Source: JAHRAW01 sp965249835 (GTDB lineage: Bacteria > Pseudomonadota > Gammaproteobacteria > Arenicellales > Poriferihabitantaceae). From it: a stretch of DNA of 64,000 nt. The first letter of the stretch is position 1; each line of letters starts with the position of its first letter. Location of the stretch: NCBI GenBank assembly GCA_965249835.1, contig CBDFMY010000003.1:868001-932000 (forward strand). The letters run 5' to 3'. Shown piece after piece: positions 44,007 to 52,855 of this stretch. A model generated the notes under the pieces. That model did no database searches. It was not told the origin of the DNA and saw nothing but the letters and a program-made list of their open reading frames with translations. The position numbers and the translations under genes are program-made.

Positions 44007-44033
44007 TCATAATGCCGAATTTTGAAAAATCAA
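44006..44033 (-). promoter_or_regulatory. Candidate sigma-70 promoter of groESL
   Basis: On the minus strand TTGATT (44033-44028) and TATGAT (44011-44006) are 16 bp apart, and the CIRCE element starts at the -10, so HrcA binding would block transcription start. No clear sigma-32 consensus was seen. Confidence 0.65.
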
Positions 44034-44100
44034 TGGGGGAGGGGAAATTAGTCACAAATCCGTTCACTCCCGCCAAAAGGCGCATGGATTGCGTGGATGG

Positions 44101-44577
44101 TTAGTCTCCATCAATTTTCTCGTAATCCACCACATCAATGACCCGCCCGCGCCCGCCGCAGGGCGATGCACCGGGACCCGCTCCGGGACCCATCCCGGGA
44201 CGTGCCCCGGATCTCGGCATAGCCCCGAACATTCCGCGCTCCAGCAAGTGTGCGACGATTTTTCGGCGTAGTGGCGGCACCAGAAACACGAAGCCGACGG
44301 CATCGGTAAAAAATCCCGGGGTCAGCAACAAGGCACCGGCGGCAAACAGCAATAAACCCTCCAGCATTTCCATAGCCGGCAGATTGCCTCGTGCCAACTG
44401 CGTCTGCACCCGCGTCAGCGTGGAAAATCCTTGGGTGCGCACCAGCACCGCTCCCAGCATCGCGGTGAACACCACCAGCAGGATGGTTAGCCCGGCACCG
44501 ACCGCGCCGCCAATCTGGATCAAAAAATAAATTTCGACCAGAGGAACCAGCAGGAATAGTAGAAAAAAGAATTTCAT
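44101..44577 (-). CDS. fxsA: FxsA family membrane protein
   Basis: 158 residues. Membrane helices 'FFFLLFLLVPLVEIYFLIQI', 'AGLTILLVVFTAMLGAVLV' and 'GLLLFAAGALLLTPGFFTDA' with the family's 'TPGFFTDAVGF' motif, then a Gly/Pro/Arg-rich cytoplasmic tail. FxsA of E. coli is encoded next to groESL-type genes and relieves phage T7 exclusion by F plasmid; its normal role is unclear. Start set at ATG 44577 because the upstream TTG has no advantage. It lies directly upstream of groES in the same direction but is separated by the CIRCE-controlled promoter. Confidence 0.9.
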   Translation of the reverse strand: MKFFFLLFLLVPLVEIYFLIQIGGAVGAGLTILLVVFTAMLGAVLVRTQGFSTLTRVQTQLARGNLPAMEMLEGLLLFAAGALLLTPGFFTDAVGFVFLVPPLRRKIVAHLLERGMFGAMPRSGARPGMGPGAGPGASPCGGRGRVIDVVDYEKIDGD

Positions 44578-45289
44578 CAAACCGCCTCGGTAATCGGTTG
44601 GTCTTTTTTGAGCGAGTCACGCATGCCTTTCATATGCCGCGTCTGGATTGTGCTTGCCTATTTTCCGCCATGCTTTGTTGCGCATCGTCACTCGGTCGCT
44701 CACATACTTAATGTATGCTCCCTCCCTCGCTCCTTGCGCGCCTTGCCTGACGAAAAATATGCGGCGCACAATGACGAGTTGGGGGCGAATTGGACAATAA
44801 CATCCCTGCCGGCGAGAATGACGAATACTGATTCTTTCGTTGTCCCGCCCACAGAAGTTTTGCTATTTACTCTATTCTCCCAATCAACTGGCGCGTGGAA
44901 ACAGGATGTTTCCCCCTGCGGTGCGGGGGGTGCGGGGGGATTCCCCCCGCAAAGCGCGAGCACGCGCAAGCGAGCCTTTGCATATCAGCCACTTGCGGCG
45001 TAAGCCGCCGCCGATGCCCTTCGCACACCACTGTCATTTGCTTTGATGCCGTCGTTATTTGCGCGGCATCAAAGCGTCTGGGTCCCCGCCTGCCGGCGAG
45101 AATGACGAGGCGTGCCATCTGTTTATGAACATATGCATTCAATATCGGATAAAATAAACGCGTTCAGCCCTATATGCGGGTGAGTTCGGGAAAATTCCAG
45201 TAACCGACCGGCCATCTTGAACTATCATTTCCGCATCTGGTCTTATTTCCTGCGTATCAAGCGCCGATATTCACCACCAGTCGCTTCCG
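44578..45289. repeat. Dispersed repeat B and G/C-run hairpin block, no gene
   Basis: A repeat B copy lies at about 44649-44775, with an inverted copy of the 'AACATCCTGTTTCCACGCG' and GCGGGG/CCCCGC block near 44880-44960, and several 'CTGCCGGCGAGAATGACG' palindromes. The last 100 bp (45190-45289) before dsbD lack repeats and should hold its promoter, which was not pinned down. Confidence 0.7.
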
Positions 45290-47167
45290 ATGATAGTTAA
45301 ACTGCTACCACTGTTACTCGTGTTCGCCGCGGTCACCGCCGGCCACGGCGAGACTGCTGGCGAGGTAACTGGCGAGGTAGCCGTGAGGTTGCCCGCGTCA
45401 TCGGCGGAAACTCGTGTCGATTCTTCTGACACCGCTACTACTGTGGAGCAACTGCGCGCCTTGCTGGACGGCGGGTTGCAACCGCCGACCTTTCTGGAAG
45501 TGGATGACGCTTTCCAATTGGAGATTATCGGGGTTGCGCCCAATCGCCTTGAGAGCACATTCACCATCGCCGATGGTTACTATTTGTATCGCGACAAAAT
45601 TGCGTTTCGCAGCGAGGGCGATGCGCGTCCGGCAAAGGTTTCGCTGCCGCCGGGTACAATGAGGCACGATGCCTATTTCGGCGACGTGGCGGTATTCAAG
45701 CACGACTTTTCTGCACCCATTACGCTGCGGCGCGCCGCATCCGCCCCCACCGCCGCTGAAATCAATATTCACGCCACCTATCAGGGATGCGCGGAAGACG
45801 GCATCTGTTATTCGCCGGTCAGCAAAACCTTCTCCGTGGCATTGCCGCAAATCATCTCGAGCGCGCTGGCGCAAGACAACCGTGCATCGGCACCCACGGC
45901 GGCTGCCGGCATGGCAAAGTTATCGGGTATTTTGCTGGGCGCATTCCTTGCCGGATTATTGTTGACCTTCACCCCGTGCGTGCTACCGATGCTGCCGATT
46001 CTGTCTGCGGTCATCGCCGGCCACGGCGACAAAATTACCAAAAGCAAAGGCGGCGCGCTGGCGCTGGTTTATGTGTTGGGAACCATGGTCACTTATGCCG
46101 CCATCGGTGCCATCGCCGGCGCCACCGGCGAGCAATTGCATGCGTATTTTCAAAATACCTGGGCGATCGGAATTTTCGCGGCGGTGCTGGGTGTCATGGC
46201 ACTTTCCCTGTTCGGTTTCTTCACCATCCAGATACCGTCATTCATTCAATCCATGTGGCAGAAAAAAACCCACAGCATGGGCGGTTCGCTACCGTTGGTT
46301 TTCGTGCTCGGCGCGGTCTCGGCGATAATCGTCGGCGCCTGCGTGTCGCCGATATTAATTTCGTTTCTTGGGCTCGCAATGATTAACAGCGACCCATGGT
46401 TCGGCGCCGGGATGATGGTGATTATGGCGTTCGGTATGGGTATTCCATTGCTCGCGCTCGGCTTCGGCGCGGGTCACCTGTTGCCCAAAGCCGGCAAGTG
46501 GATGCAAACCGTGAATCATGTGTTCGGCGTAATGCTGATCGCGGTTGCCATTTATTTATTGGGCGCGTTGCCGGCGGTGCCGGTGCTGCTGCTGTGGGGA
46601 GTATTTTTCATCATGGTCGGCGTGTATTTGATTCAATGGCGCGGCGGTGCCTCATGGCAGCGATACACCATCGGCGCGATTATCGTAGCGTGGGGCGCGG
46701 CGAATTTGCTCGGTGGATTTTTTGGTGAACGAGATCCACTCAGACCATTGCCCGGCGAATTATTCGTAAATGAAAAAATCGCGAGCGAGCAAACCTCGGT
46801 GCTATTTATTCGCGTGAATAATCTTGCCGAACTCGAACATCAATTCGCGCGCGCCGCCACCGACGGTAAACTGGTGATGATGGAATATTATGCCGACTGG
46901 TGCGTGGACTGCGTGCGCATGGAGAAAACCACCTTCCGCGATGTCGCTATACGGGAGATTTTGCAAAAGAATTTCGTCTCGTTAAAAATCGATGTGACCG
47001 ACCCGCGAGAGCAACACGGCAAGGCGTTGAAAAAACGCTTCGGTGTATTCGGCCCGCCGGCGGTTTTATTTTTCGACCGCAACGGCGACCAGATTACGGA
47101 CAAACATTTTTACGGCTATCGCAATAGCACCGACTTTCACGCCTTGATTACATCCCTGTTAAAATGA
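45290..47167 (+). CDS. dsbD: Thiol:disulfide interchange protein DsbD
   Basis: 625 residues, close to the usual 565-600. It moves electrons from cytoplasmic thioredoxin across the inner membrane to keep periplasmic proteins such as DsbC reduced. All three domains are visible. The N-terminal periplasmic alpha domain has its Cys pair in 'YQGCAEDGICYSPV'. The eight-helix beta domain has 'TFTPCVLPMLPILSAV' and 'IVGACVSPILISF'. The C-terminal thioredoxin-like gamma domain has 'YADWCVDCVRMEKTTF'. A signal peptide begins at ATG 45290. A TlpA-like gene follows 35 bp downstream on the same transcript. Confidence 0.96.
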   Translation: MIVKLLPLLLVFAAVTAGHGETAGEVTGEVAVRLPASSAETRVDSSDTATTVEQLRALLDGGLQPPTFLEVDDAFQLEIIGVAPNRLESTFTIADGYYLYRDKIAFRSEGDARPAKVSLPPGTMRHDAYFGDVAVFKHDFSAPITLRRAASAPTAAEINIHATYQGCAEDGICYSPVSKTFSVALPQIISSALAQDNRASAPTAAAGMAKLSGILLGAFLAGLLLTFTPCVLPMLPILSAVIAGHGDKITKSKGGALALVYVLGTMVTYAAIGAIAGATGEQLHAYFQNTWAIGIFAAVLGVMALSLFGFFTIQIPSFIQSMWQKKTHSMGGSLPLVFVLGAVSAIIVGACVSPILISFLGLAMINSDPWFGAGMMVIMAFGMGIPLLALGFGAGHLLPKAGKWMQTVNHVFGVMLIAVAIYLLGALPAVPVLLLWGVFFIMVGVYLIQWRGGASWQRYTIGAIIVAWGAANLLGGFFGERDPLRPLPGELFVNEKIASEQTSVLFIRVNNLAELEHQFARAATDGKLVMMEYYADWCVDCVRMEKTTFRDVAIREILQKNFVSLKIDVTDPREQHGKALKKRFGVFGPPAVLFFDRNGDQITDKHFYGYRNSTDFHALITSLLK

Positions 47168-47206
47168 AATGAAATTGAAATGAAATTGAAATGAAGTTGA
47201 AATGAA
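47164..47206. repeat. 12-bp tandem repeat between dsbD and tlpA-like gene
   Basis: 'GAAATGAAATTG' is iterated about three and a half times across the dsbD stop and up to the next start. Each unit contains ATGA, so copy number changes would add or remove ATG/TGA pairs and alter the spacing of the downstream ribosome site. Confidence 0.8.
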
Positions 47207-47738
47207 AAGAGCCATGGCAAAACACAAGTTGGTCATCACTCTTAGTTTGATTGCTTTGTTAGTCGGCGGCTACGTCGGTTGGCAAAAATCCCAACCGAAA
47301 CAAGCGACAAGCGGAGCGGCATCCGCCACTCTTGCGCAAATTGAATTGCCGGATACCGAAAAAAATCTGCGCAACGGCGAAGAATGGCTCGGCAAAGTGG
47401 TGGTGGTCAATCACTGGGCGACCTGGTGTCCGCCGTGTCTCGAAGAAATTCCGATGCTGATTAACTTTCAGGAACAAATGCGCGGCACCGACATACAAAT
47501 CATCGGCATCGCCCACGATTTACTCGATGCGACTCGAATCTTCGGCGATGAAATCGGCATCAATTACCCGTCGCTATTGGCAATCGTCGGTGGCGACGAA
47601 CTCATGCGACAGCAGGGCAACGCGTCGGGCGGCTTGCCATTCACCGCATTTTTCGACCGCGACGGCAACCTGGCAAACACCTGGCTTGGAAAAATTTCCG
47701 AGAAGGAACTGAAACAGATGATCGCGCCGTTGTTGTAG
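47202..47738 (+). CDS. TlpA-like thioredoxin-fold disulfide reductase
   Basis: 178 residues, anchored by one N-terminal helix ('LVITLSLIALLVGGYVGW') with a periplasmic thioredoxin domain whose active site is 'WATWCPPCLEEIP'. The cis-Pro region reads 'GGLPFTAFFDRDG'. Such proteins receive electrons from DsbD or CcdA and reduce apocytochrome c or other substrates, and the position directly after dsbD supports this. ATG 47202 was kept; ATG 47214 is an alternative with four fewer residues. Confidence 0.9.
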   Translation: MKRAMAKHKLVITLSLIALLVGGYVGWQKSQPKQATSGAASATLAQIELPDTEKNLRNGEEWLGKVVVVNHWATWCPPCLEEIPMLINFQEQMRGTDIQIIGIAHDLLDATRIFGDEIGINYPSLLAIVGGDELMRQQGNASGGLPFTAFFDRDGNLANTWLGKISEKELKQMIAPLL

Positions 47739-47769
47739 ATGCGCGAAGCAGAGTATTCCTAATGCGGCG

Positions 47770-48621
47770 TTAGTGAGGAGTGATTCCGCGCAACCGCTCG
47801 CCACGACGACGCAACAACTCCACTGCGGTCAACAGCAGGATAGAGACCGCCACCAGCAGGGTCGCCACCGCCAGGATGGTGGGGCTGATTTGTTCGCGAA
47901 TGCCGGAGAACATCTGCCAGGGAATGGTGCGCTGTTCGTAACTGCCGACGAACAGCACGACTACGACTTCGTCAAACGAGGTGATGAAAGCGAACAACGC
48001 GCCGGAAATTACCCCCGGCAATATCAGCGGCACGATGATGCGGAAGAAGGTCAGTTGCGGCGATGCGCCCAACGCGGCGGCGGCGCGGATGAGGCTGTGA
48101 TCAAATCCCACCAAAGTCGCGGTTACGGTGATGACTACGAACGGCGTACCGAGTGCCGCGTGGGCGAGTATCACGCCGAGGTGGGTGGAGGACAGGCCGA
48201 TTTTGCTGTAGAAAAAATACATGCCGGCGGCGGAGATAATCAATGGCACGATCATCGGTGAGATGAGGATGCCCATAATGACCGACTTGTTCGGCATCTC
48301 CGGGCGGCTCAAGCCGAGTGCTGCGATGGTGCCGAGCGTGGTCGAAATCAGGGTCGCAAAGACCGCAATGATCAAACTGTTTTTGACCGCACCCTGCCAG
48401 TTGCGGTTGGTGAAAAAATCCTCATACCATTTTAGCGAATAGCCGGCCGGGTCAAAGGTCAGCATTTCCTCGGTGAAAGTAAAAAACGGAACCGCATTGA
48501 AAGACAACGGTATCACCACCACGATGGGCGCGATCAGGAAAAAGAAAATCAGCGCACAAATCGTGAGATAGGTGTAGTGCCAGACTTTCTCCAGCGGGGA
48601 TGCGTAGACCGGCAGTGCCAT
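47770..48621 (-). CDS. potC: Polyamine ABC transporter permease, PotC-like
   Basis: 283 residues with six membrane helices. The N-terminus has 'FFLIAPIVVVIPLSFNAVPF'. The EAA loop ('LIRAAAALGASPQLTFFRII') is followed by 'PLILPGVISGALFAFITSFD'. It forms the inner-membrane channel with PotB for spermidine or putrescine uptake. It lies 17 bp after potB and converges on the TlpA-like gene. Related transporters carry other small cations, so substrate remains predicted. Confidence 0.9.
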   Translation of the reverse strand: MALPVYASPLEKVWHYTYLTICALIFFFLIAPIVVVIPLSFNAVPFFTFTEEMLTFDPAGYSLKWYEDFFTNRNWQGAVKNSLIIAVFATLISTTLGTIAALGLSRPEMPNKSVIMGILISPMIVPLIISAAGMYFFYSKIGLSSTHLGVILAHAALGTPFVVITVTATLVGFDHSLIRAAAALGASPQLTFFRIIVPLILPGVISGALFAFITSFDEVVVVLFVGSYEQRTIPWQMFSGIREQISPTILAVATLLVAVSILLLTAVELLRRRGERLRGITPH

Positions 48622-48638
48622 GATATTTTTTTCCAGTT

Positions 48639-49886
48639 TCAGCCCAACTTCATGTTGTCGATGCCGACGATTTTGTCATACAGGAAATACAACACCATCA
48701 CCACGGCCAGCAGTATGGCACCGAGTGCCGCCGCCAGCCCCCAGTTCAGGGAACTCGACATGTGGAAGGCGATGAAGTTGCTGATCAGCGTCCCGCTTTG
48801 CCCGCCCACCAGTGCCGGGGTGATGTAATACCCGATGGCGAGGATGAACACCAGAATCGAGCCGGCGCCGATGCCGGCAATGGTATTCGGCATGTATATT
48901 TTGACAAACGCCGTGAACGGAGTCGCGCCGAGGGATTTGGCGGCGCGCATATAACTCGGCGGAATGGTTTTCATAACCGAATATAACGGCAGCACCATAA
49001 AGGGCAATAAAATATGCACCATGGCGATAATCGTGCCGGTGCGGTTGTGAATCATCGCCAGACGACTGCCATCATCCACCAGCCCCAGCCACACTATCAG
49101 ATCGTTAATCACCCCTTGTTGTTGCAGTAGCGCAATCCATGCGGTGGTGCGCACCAGTAGCGAAGTCCAGAACGGCAACAGCACCAATATAATCAGCAAA
49201 TTGCTTTTGGCGGTCGGTAGCACCGACAGCAAATAGGAAATCGGATAGGCGAGAATCAGACACAGAAAAGTAATCAGCAAACTCATCCACATGGTGCGCC
49301 AGAAAAGTTTGACATAGATTTGTTGGTCCGCATCATTGCGCACGATGTCCCCGGTTTCTCCATAACCCATATCCACCGCCGCCAGATAATAAGAAATCGT
49401 GTAGGCCGCGCTCTCGCGTTGGAACACTTTCCAATTTTCAATGTCGCCCCATTTTTTGTCGACGGCGATAAACGCCTCGCGATAGGGCGCTTCCAGTGTA
49501 TCTGCCTTGCGTGCGGTTTTGCGGAACAGCCCGGCGAACCCGGGTTTTTCATAGTTCAACCGACGCCCGACTCGGCCGCTGATTTTGGTTTTCTTCGCAT
49601 CAACAAAATCTTGCGCCAGCGCGGCGAACACCTCCTCGCTCGGCAACTCACTGCTTTGTTTGTCCCAGGTTTGCAACAGTGGCACGGTGCGATGCATCAC
49701 CTCGCCCACCAGTTGATTCTCGACGCTACGAAACAGCATGTCGATAATTGGCACGAAAAAAGAGATAAGGATAAAAATAAACAGCGGCACCACCAGCCCG
49801 ATGGCTTTCAACTTGCCACGCCGCTGTGCGCGAGCGAGGCTGATTTTCAGCGGTATGCCGTCTGCGGTTACTAATGTTTCGCTCAT
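48639..49886 (-). CDS. potB: Polyamine ABC transporter permease, PotB-like, with long periplasmic insertion
   Basis: 415 residues against about 285 for E. coli PotB. The surplus lies between membrane helix 1 ('IGLVVPLFIFILISFFVPII') and helix 2, giving a charged soluble domain of about 130 residues ('TKISGRVGRRLNYEKPGFAG', 'AFIAVDKKWGDIENWKVFQR'). The core is conserved: 'LLIILVLLPFWTSLLVRTTA' and the EAA loop 'MRAAKSLGATPFTAFVKIYM'. This longer form is familiar from marine proteobacteria. It is cotranscribed with potC. Confidence 0.9.
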   Translation of the reverse strand: MSETLVTADGIPLKISLARAQRRGKLKAIGLVVPLFIFILISFFVPIIDMLFRSVENQLVGEVMHRTVPLLQTWDKQSSELPSEEVFAALAQDFVDAKKTKISGRVGRRLNYEKPGFAGLFRKTARKADTLEAPYREAFIAVDKKWGDIENWKVFQRESAAYTISYYLAAVDMGYGETGDIVRNDADQQIYVKLFWRTMWMSLLITFLCLILAYPISYLLSVLPTAKSNLLIILVLLPFWTSLLVRTTAWIALLQQQGVINDLIVWLGLVDDGSRLAMIHNRTGTIIAMVHILLPFMVLPLYSVMKTIPPSYMRAAKSLGATPFTAFVKIYMPNTIAGIGAGSILVFILAIGYYITPALVGGQSGTLISNFIAFHMSSSLNWGLAAALGAILLAVVMVLYFLYDKIVGIDNMKLG

Positions 49887-49924
49887 GTTTGGTATATGTT
49901 TGCCTCAAAAAGGTAAGACATGGT

Positions 49925-50059
49925 CTACCTCGACAACCGCTCATCCGGCTCGCCATGGCTATTCAAACCGTGCCGCGCATTCCACCACCCCGCGAACAAC
50001 ATCATGCCCGGAATCACGATTAGCACAATCAGAATGGCAATGTAAAATCCCATATGCAT
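49925..50059 (-). CDS. Small single-span membrane protein (44 aa) between potD and potB
   Basis: The ORF is too short for most gene finders. ATG 50059 gives 'MHMGFYIAILIVLIVIPGMM', continuing 'LFAGWWNARHGLNSHGEPDE' and 'RLSR'. One N-terminal membrane helix is followed by a short hydrophilic tail. GGAAA lies 6 bp upstream. Its stop is 38 bp before potB on the same strand, so it belongs to the transporter transcript. The codons look like true coding sequence (helix with Ile/Val/Leu, charged tail). A regulator or stabiliser of the permease is a natural guess only. Confidence 0.6.
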   Translation of the reverse strand: MHMGFYIAILIVLIVIPGMMLFAGWWNARHGLNSHGEPDERLSR

Positions 50060-50134
50060 GTTGATTTCCAGTCGGAGAATGGTTTGTGTGTCAGTCGGTT
50101 GTTTGGATGGTTTTTGGCTTAACCATTAGCACGC

Positions 50135-50239
50135 TTAAAAACAAACAACAATGAAATAAGCAACCAGCCCGGCGGTCATCAACAGACCACCGGACTGATT
50201 GCCACCGCGACGAAGCAGATTTTCATGAATTCCAATCAT
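50135..50239 (-). CDS. Very small membrane protein (34 aa) downstream of potD
   Basis: ATG 50239 preceded by ACGGAG gives 'MIGIHENLLRRGGNQSGGLL' then 'MTAGLVAYFIVVCF' and a stop. A basic N-terminus and one hydrophobic C-terminal segment suggest a tail-anchored micropeptide. It lies 40 bp after the potD stop and 75 bp before the 44-aa ORF. Chance open frames of this size occur, so support rests on the ribosome site, position and the membrane helix. Confidence 0.45.
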   Translation of the reverse strand: MIGIHENLLRRGGNQSGGLLMTAGLVAYFIVVCF

Positions 50240-50279
50240 CGCTCCGTTCCACGTATTCCACATTCGGTTGATATTGCGC

Positions 50280-51383
50280 TTAATTCGCCAACCAGGCGTT
50301 GAACTTCTCGTTCAAGTCATCTTGATTGTCAGCCCAGAAATCAATGTTGTTGACCAGGATGTGCTTGGAATTAGCCGGAGCGGTCGGCATGTGCGGATTC
50401 ATATCAATGCCCAGTTCGGCGTGTTTGCCCACCAGCGGTGCGGATGATTTACGCGCCGGACCGTAGGAGATGTATTTCGCCTGGTCGGCAAGTCGCTGGG
50501 TGTCGGTACCGAACTTGAGATACTTCATCACCTCGGCTTCGTTTTTGCCGCCTTTCGGCACAATCCATCCGTCCAGATCAAACACCTGCCAATCCCACAT
50601 CATCGCGATCGGTTGCTTTTCTTCTTCAATAACCGAGAACAATCTGCCGTTGTAGGTTGAACCGATTACCACTTCGCCATCAGACAGCAGTTGCGGCGTT
50701 TGCGCACCTTTCTCCCACCACACAACCTGATCTTTGATGGTGTCCAGTTTGGCGAGCGCACGCTTGACACCGCTATCGGTCTCCAGCATGCCATACACCT
50801 GGTCGGATGATACGCCGTCGGCGAGCAACGCCCATTCCAGATTGTTGTTCGGGCGACGTTCCAGCGCACGCTTGCCAGGAATTTTCGCCAGGTCAAACAC
50901 ATCGGCAATCGTGGTCGGTTTGGTTTTGACCAAATCGGTGCGATAACCAAAAGTTGTGGAATACACGATGGTCGGAATGAAACACGGTGAGACGATCAAC
51001 TCGCCGAAATCTTCGCTCGCCGGTGTGCCGTCCGGCGCCGCGGCAAGTGCTTTATCGTGATCAATTTCAATCGCGATGCCTTCGTCGCACGCGGTGGTCG
51101 CATCGGCTGCCACCATGTCGACCAGGTCCCAGGTAACATTACCCGCTTCCTGCATGGCGCGCAGTTTTGCCACCGAGCCGCTACCAGAATCATCGTTGAT
51201 GATATTGATGTCGGGGTTCTTCGCCATATACGGTTCGTGATACGCCTTTTGCTGGCTTGCGGTATACGCACCGCCCCAGGACACGACCACAAGATCGGTA
51301 GCCGCTTGCGCCGTGACCGTCATGCCAAGCATGGTTGATGCCAGCAACGCGGTCGCCGGCAGGGTTCGTTTTACAATATTCAT
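50280..51383 (-). CDS. potD: Polyamine ABC transporter substrate-binding protein, PotD-like
   Basis: 367 residues. ATG 51383 follows GGAGGAGAATTC, so the much longer upstream frame is not used. A signal peptide ends in 'GMTVTAQA' (about residue 25). The mature protein starts 'ATDLVVVSWGGAYTASQQKA', typical of SBP_bac_8 extracellular binding proteins, and includes 'WDLVDMVAADATTACDEGIA' and 'KIPGKRALERRPNNNLEWAL'. It captures polyamine or a related compound in the periplasm. It is separated from potA by 130 bp and from potB by two tiny ORFs. Confidence 0.9.
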   Translation of the reverse strand: MNIVKRTLPATALLASTMLGMTVTAQAATDLVVVSWGGAYTASQQKAYHEPYMAKNPDINIINDDSGSGSVAKLRAMQEAGNVTWDLVDMVAADATTACDEGIAIEIDHDKALAAAPDGTPASEDFGELIVSPCFIPTIVYSTTFGYRTDLVKTKPTTIADVFDLAKIPGKRALERRPNNNLEWALLADGVSSDQVYGMLETDSGVKRALAKLDTIKDQVVWWEKGAQTPQLLSDGEVVIGSTYNGRLFSVIEEEKQPIAMMWDWQVFDLDGWIVPKGGKNEAEVMKYLKFGTDTQRLADQAKYISYGPARKSSAPLVGKHAELGIDMNPHMPTAPANSKHILVNNIDFWADNQDDLNEKFNAWLAN

Positions 51384-51513
51384 CAGGAATTCTCCTCCCA
51401 CTGTTTTAAGAAATGAAAAAATAAAGAAAGATTTTACACTATTAAACTTACATAGATTTTGAACTTGAACAATCTTGTGCCAACGCGCCATACCGCGAAC
51501 TTCTGCGTGAACA

Positions 51514-52617
51514 TCAGTCCGACGGATCCAGTGCGCGACAATCTTCCACATTCCAGCCGATGTCCACCCGATCCCCCTCGCGGAGGTGGGCGTGTACGGC
51601 TGAGTTGGGAATCTTTACGATGAAATCATCATGCCCGCACACCGTGAAGCGGGTGCGGATGTGATCGCCGAGATAAATTAACTCTTCGGCTTTTGCCGAA
51701 AAAATATTTGGCATGGAACCTTGTTCGGGAGCCACCACCACCCGCTCCGGACGCAACGACAGCGTCACGCGTTCGCCCACGCCGGCGACCTTGACCTTGA
51801 GTGCCGAGACGGTATCGCCGGTGCCATCCACGGTAACTTTCACGCTGTCGCCGAGGTCTTCAATCGCTTCGCCGAGCAGGCGATTGTTTTCGCCGATGAA
51901 GTTTGCGCAAAAGGCGTTGTCGGGTTTTTCATACAGCACTTCCGGCGGCGCGCACTGCTGGATGATGCCATCGTCAAACACCGCGATGCGGTTGGACATG
52001 GTTAGTGCTTCGCTTTGGTCGTGGGTCACATACACCACGGTCAAGCCAAGATTATCGTGGATGTGTTTGATTTCATATTGCATCTGCTCGCGCAGATTTT
52101 TATCAAGCGCGCCGAGGGGTTCATCCATCAACACCAGATCAGGATCAAAAACCAGCGACCTCGCCACCGCGACACGCTGCTGTTGTCCGCCGGATAATTG
52201 TGACGGACGACGATCGCCGAACGCGCCCAGTTGCACCATATCCAATGCCCGTTTCACTTTCGCCTCGCGCTCGCTCTTGTCCATTTTGCGAACCTCCAGC
52301 GGGAACGCCAGATTCTCGGACACGGTCATGTGCGGGAACAATGCGTAATTCTGGAACACCATGCCAATGCCGCGTTTATGCGGAGCGACATTGTTGATGC
52401 CCTGACCCTTGAGATAAATCTCGCCGTGGGTGGCCGGCTCAAAGCCGGCAAGCATCATCAAGCAAGTGGTTTTGCCGGAACCGGATGGTCCGAGCATGGT
52501 CAGGAACTCGCCCTGAGCGACATCCAGATTAAGGCTTTTGACCACCAGCGTTACGCCATCGTAACTTTTTTGAATATCAACGAAGCGAACCAGTGGTTTG
52601 TCAGTGGACATGGGCAT
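51514..52617 (-). CDS. potA: Polyamine ABC transporter ATPase, PotA-like
   Basis: 367 residues. The ABC domain has Walker A 'GPSGSGKTT', Q-loop 'YALFPHMTVSENLAF', signature 'LSGGQQQRVAVARSL' and Walker B 'LVLMDEPLGALD'. The C-terminal TOBE_2 domain ('LSLRPERVVVAPEQG') is typical of PotA/FbpC. It energises PotB/PotC. It is the first gene of the pot operon; ATG 52617 or 52611 are both possible starts. Confidence 0.93.
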   Translation of the reverse strand: MPMSTDKPLVRFVDIQKSYDGVTLVVKSLNLDVAQGEFLTMLGPSGSGKTTCLMMLAGFEPATHGEIYLKGQGINNVAPHKRGIGMVFQNYALFPHMTVSENLAFPLEVRKMDKSEREAKVKRALDMVQLGAFGDRRPSQLSGGQQQRVAVARSLVFDPDLVLMDEPLGALDKNLREQMQYEIKHIHDNLGLTVVYVTHDQSEALTMSNRIAVFDDGIIQQCAPPEVLYEKPDNAFCANFIGENNRLLGEAIEDLGDSVKVTVDGTGDTVSALKVKVAGVGERVTLSLRPERVVVAPEQGSMPNIFSAKAEELIYLGDHIRTRFTVCGHDDFIVKIPNSAVHAHLREGDRVDIGWNVEDCRALDPSD

Positions 52618-52855
52618 TCATAATGGTGGTGATGAGTAGGGTTGACCTATTTTGGCGTTATGGTGTTTGGGCTTTAGGGTCGGGCGGCTGGGCAGATGTA
52701 ATCGACCGCCCAGTCCAGCAACCGTAATTTCGGGCAAGGATATAACATCATTTCCCGGATTGCAACCAGTTGGCAACCCCGACCAGCCGCCAATTTTGGG
52801 CCCAAATTTTGGGCAATAAGCGATAGGCGATACGCGGGAATGAGGGTGGAAATTC

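Noticed and set aside
43906..44085. N-terminal extension of GroES
   Set aside because: The extension covers the CIRCE operator and promoter; ATG 43905 has a good ribosome site and the universal GroES start.
50280..51551. Long N-terminal extension of PotD
   Set aside because: ATG 51383 has a strong GGAGGAG site and begins a proper signal peptide.
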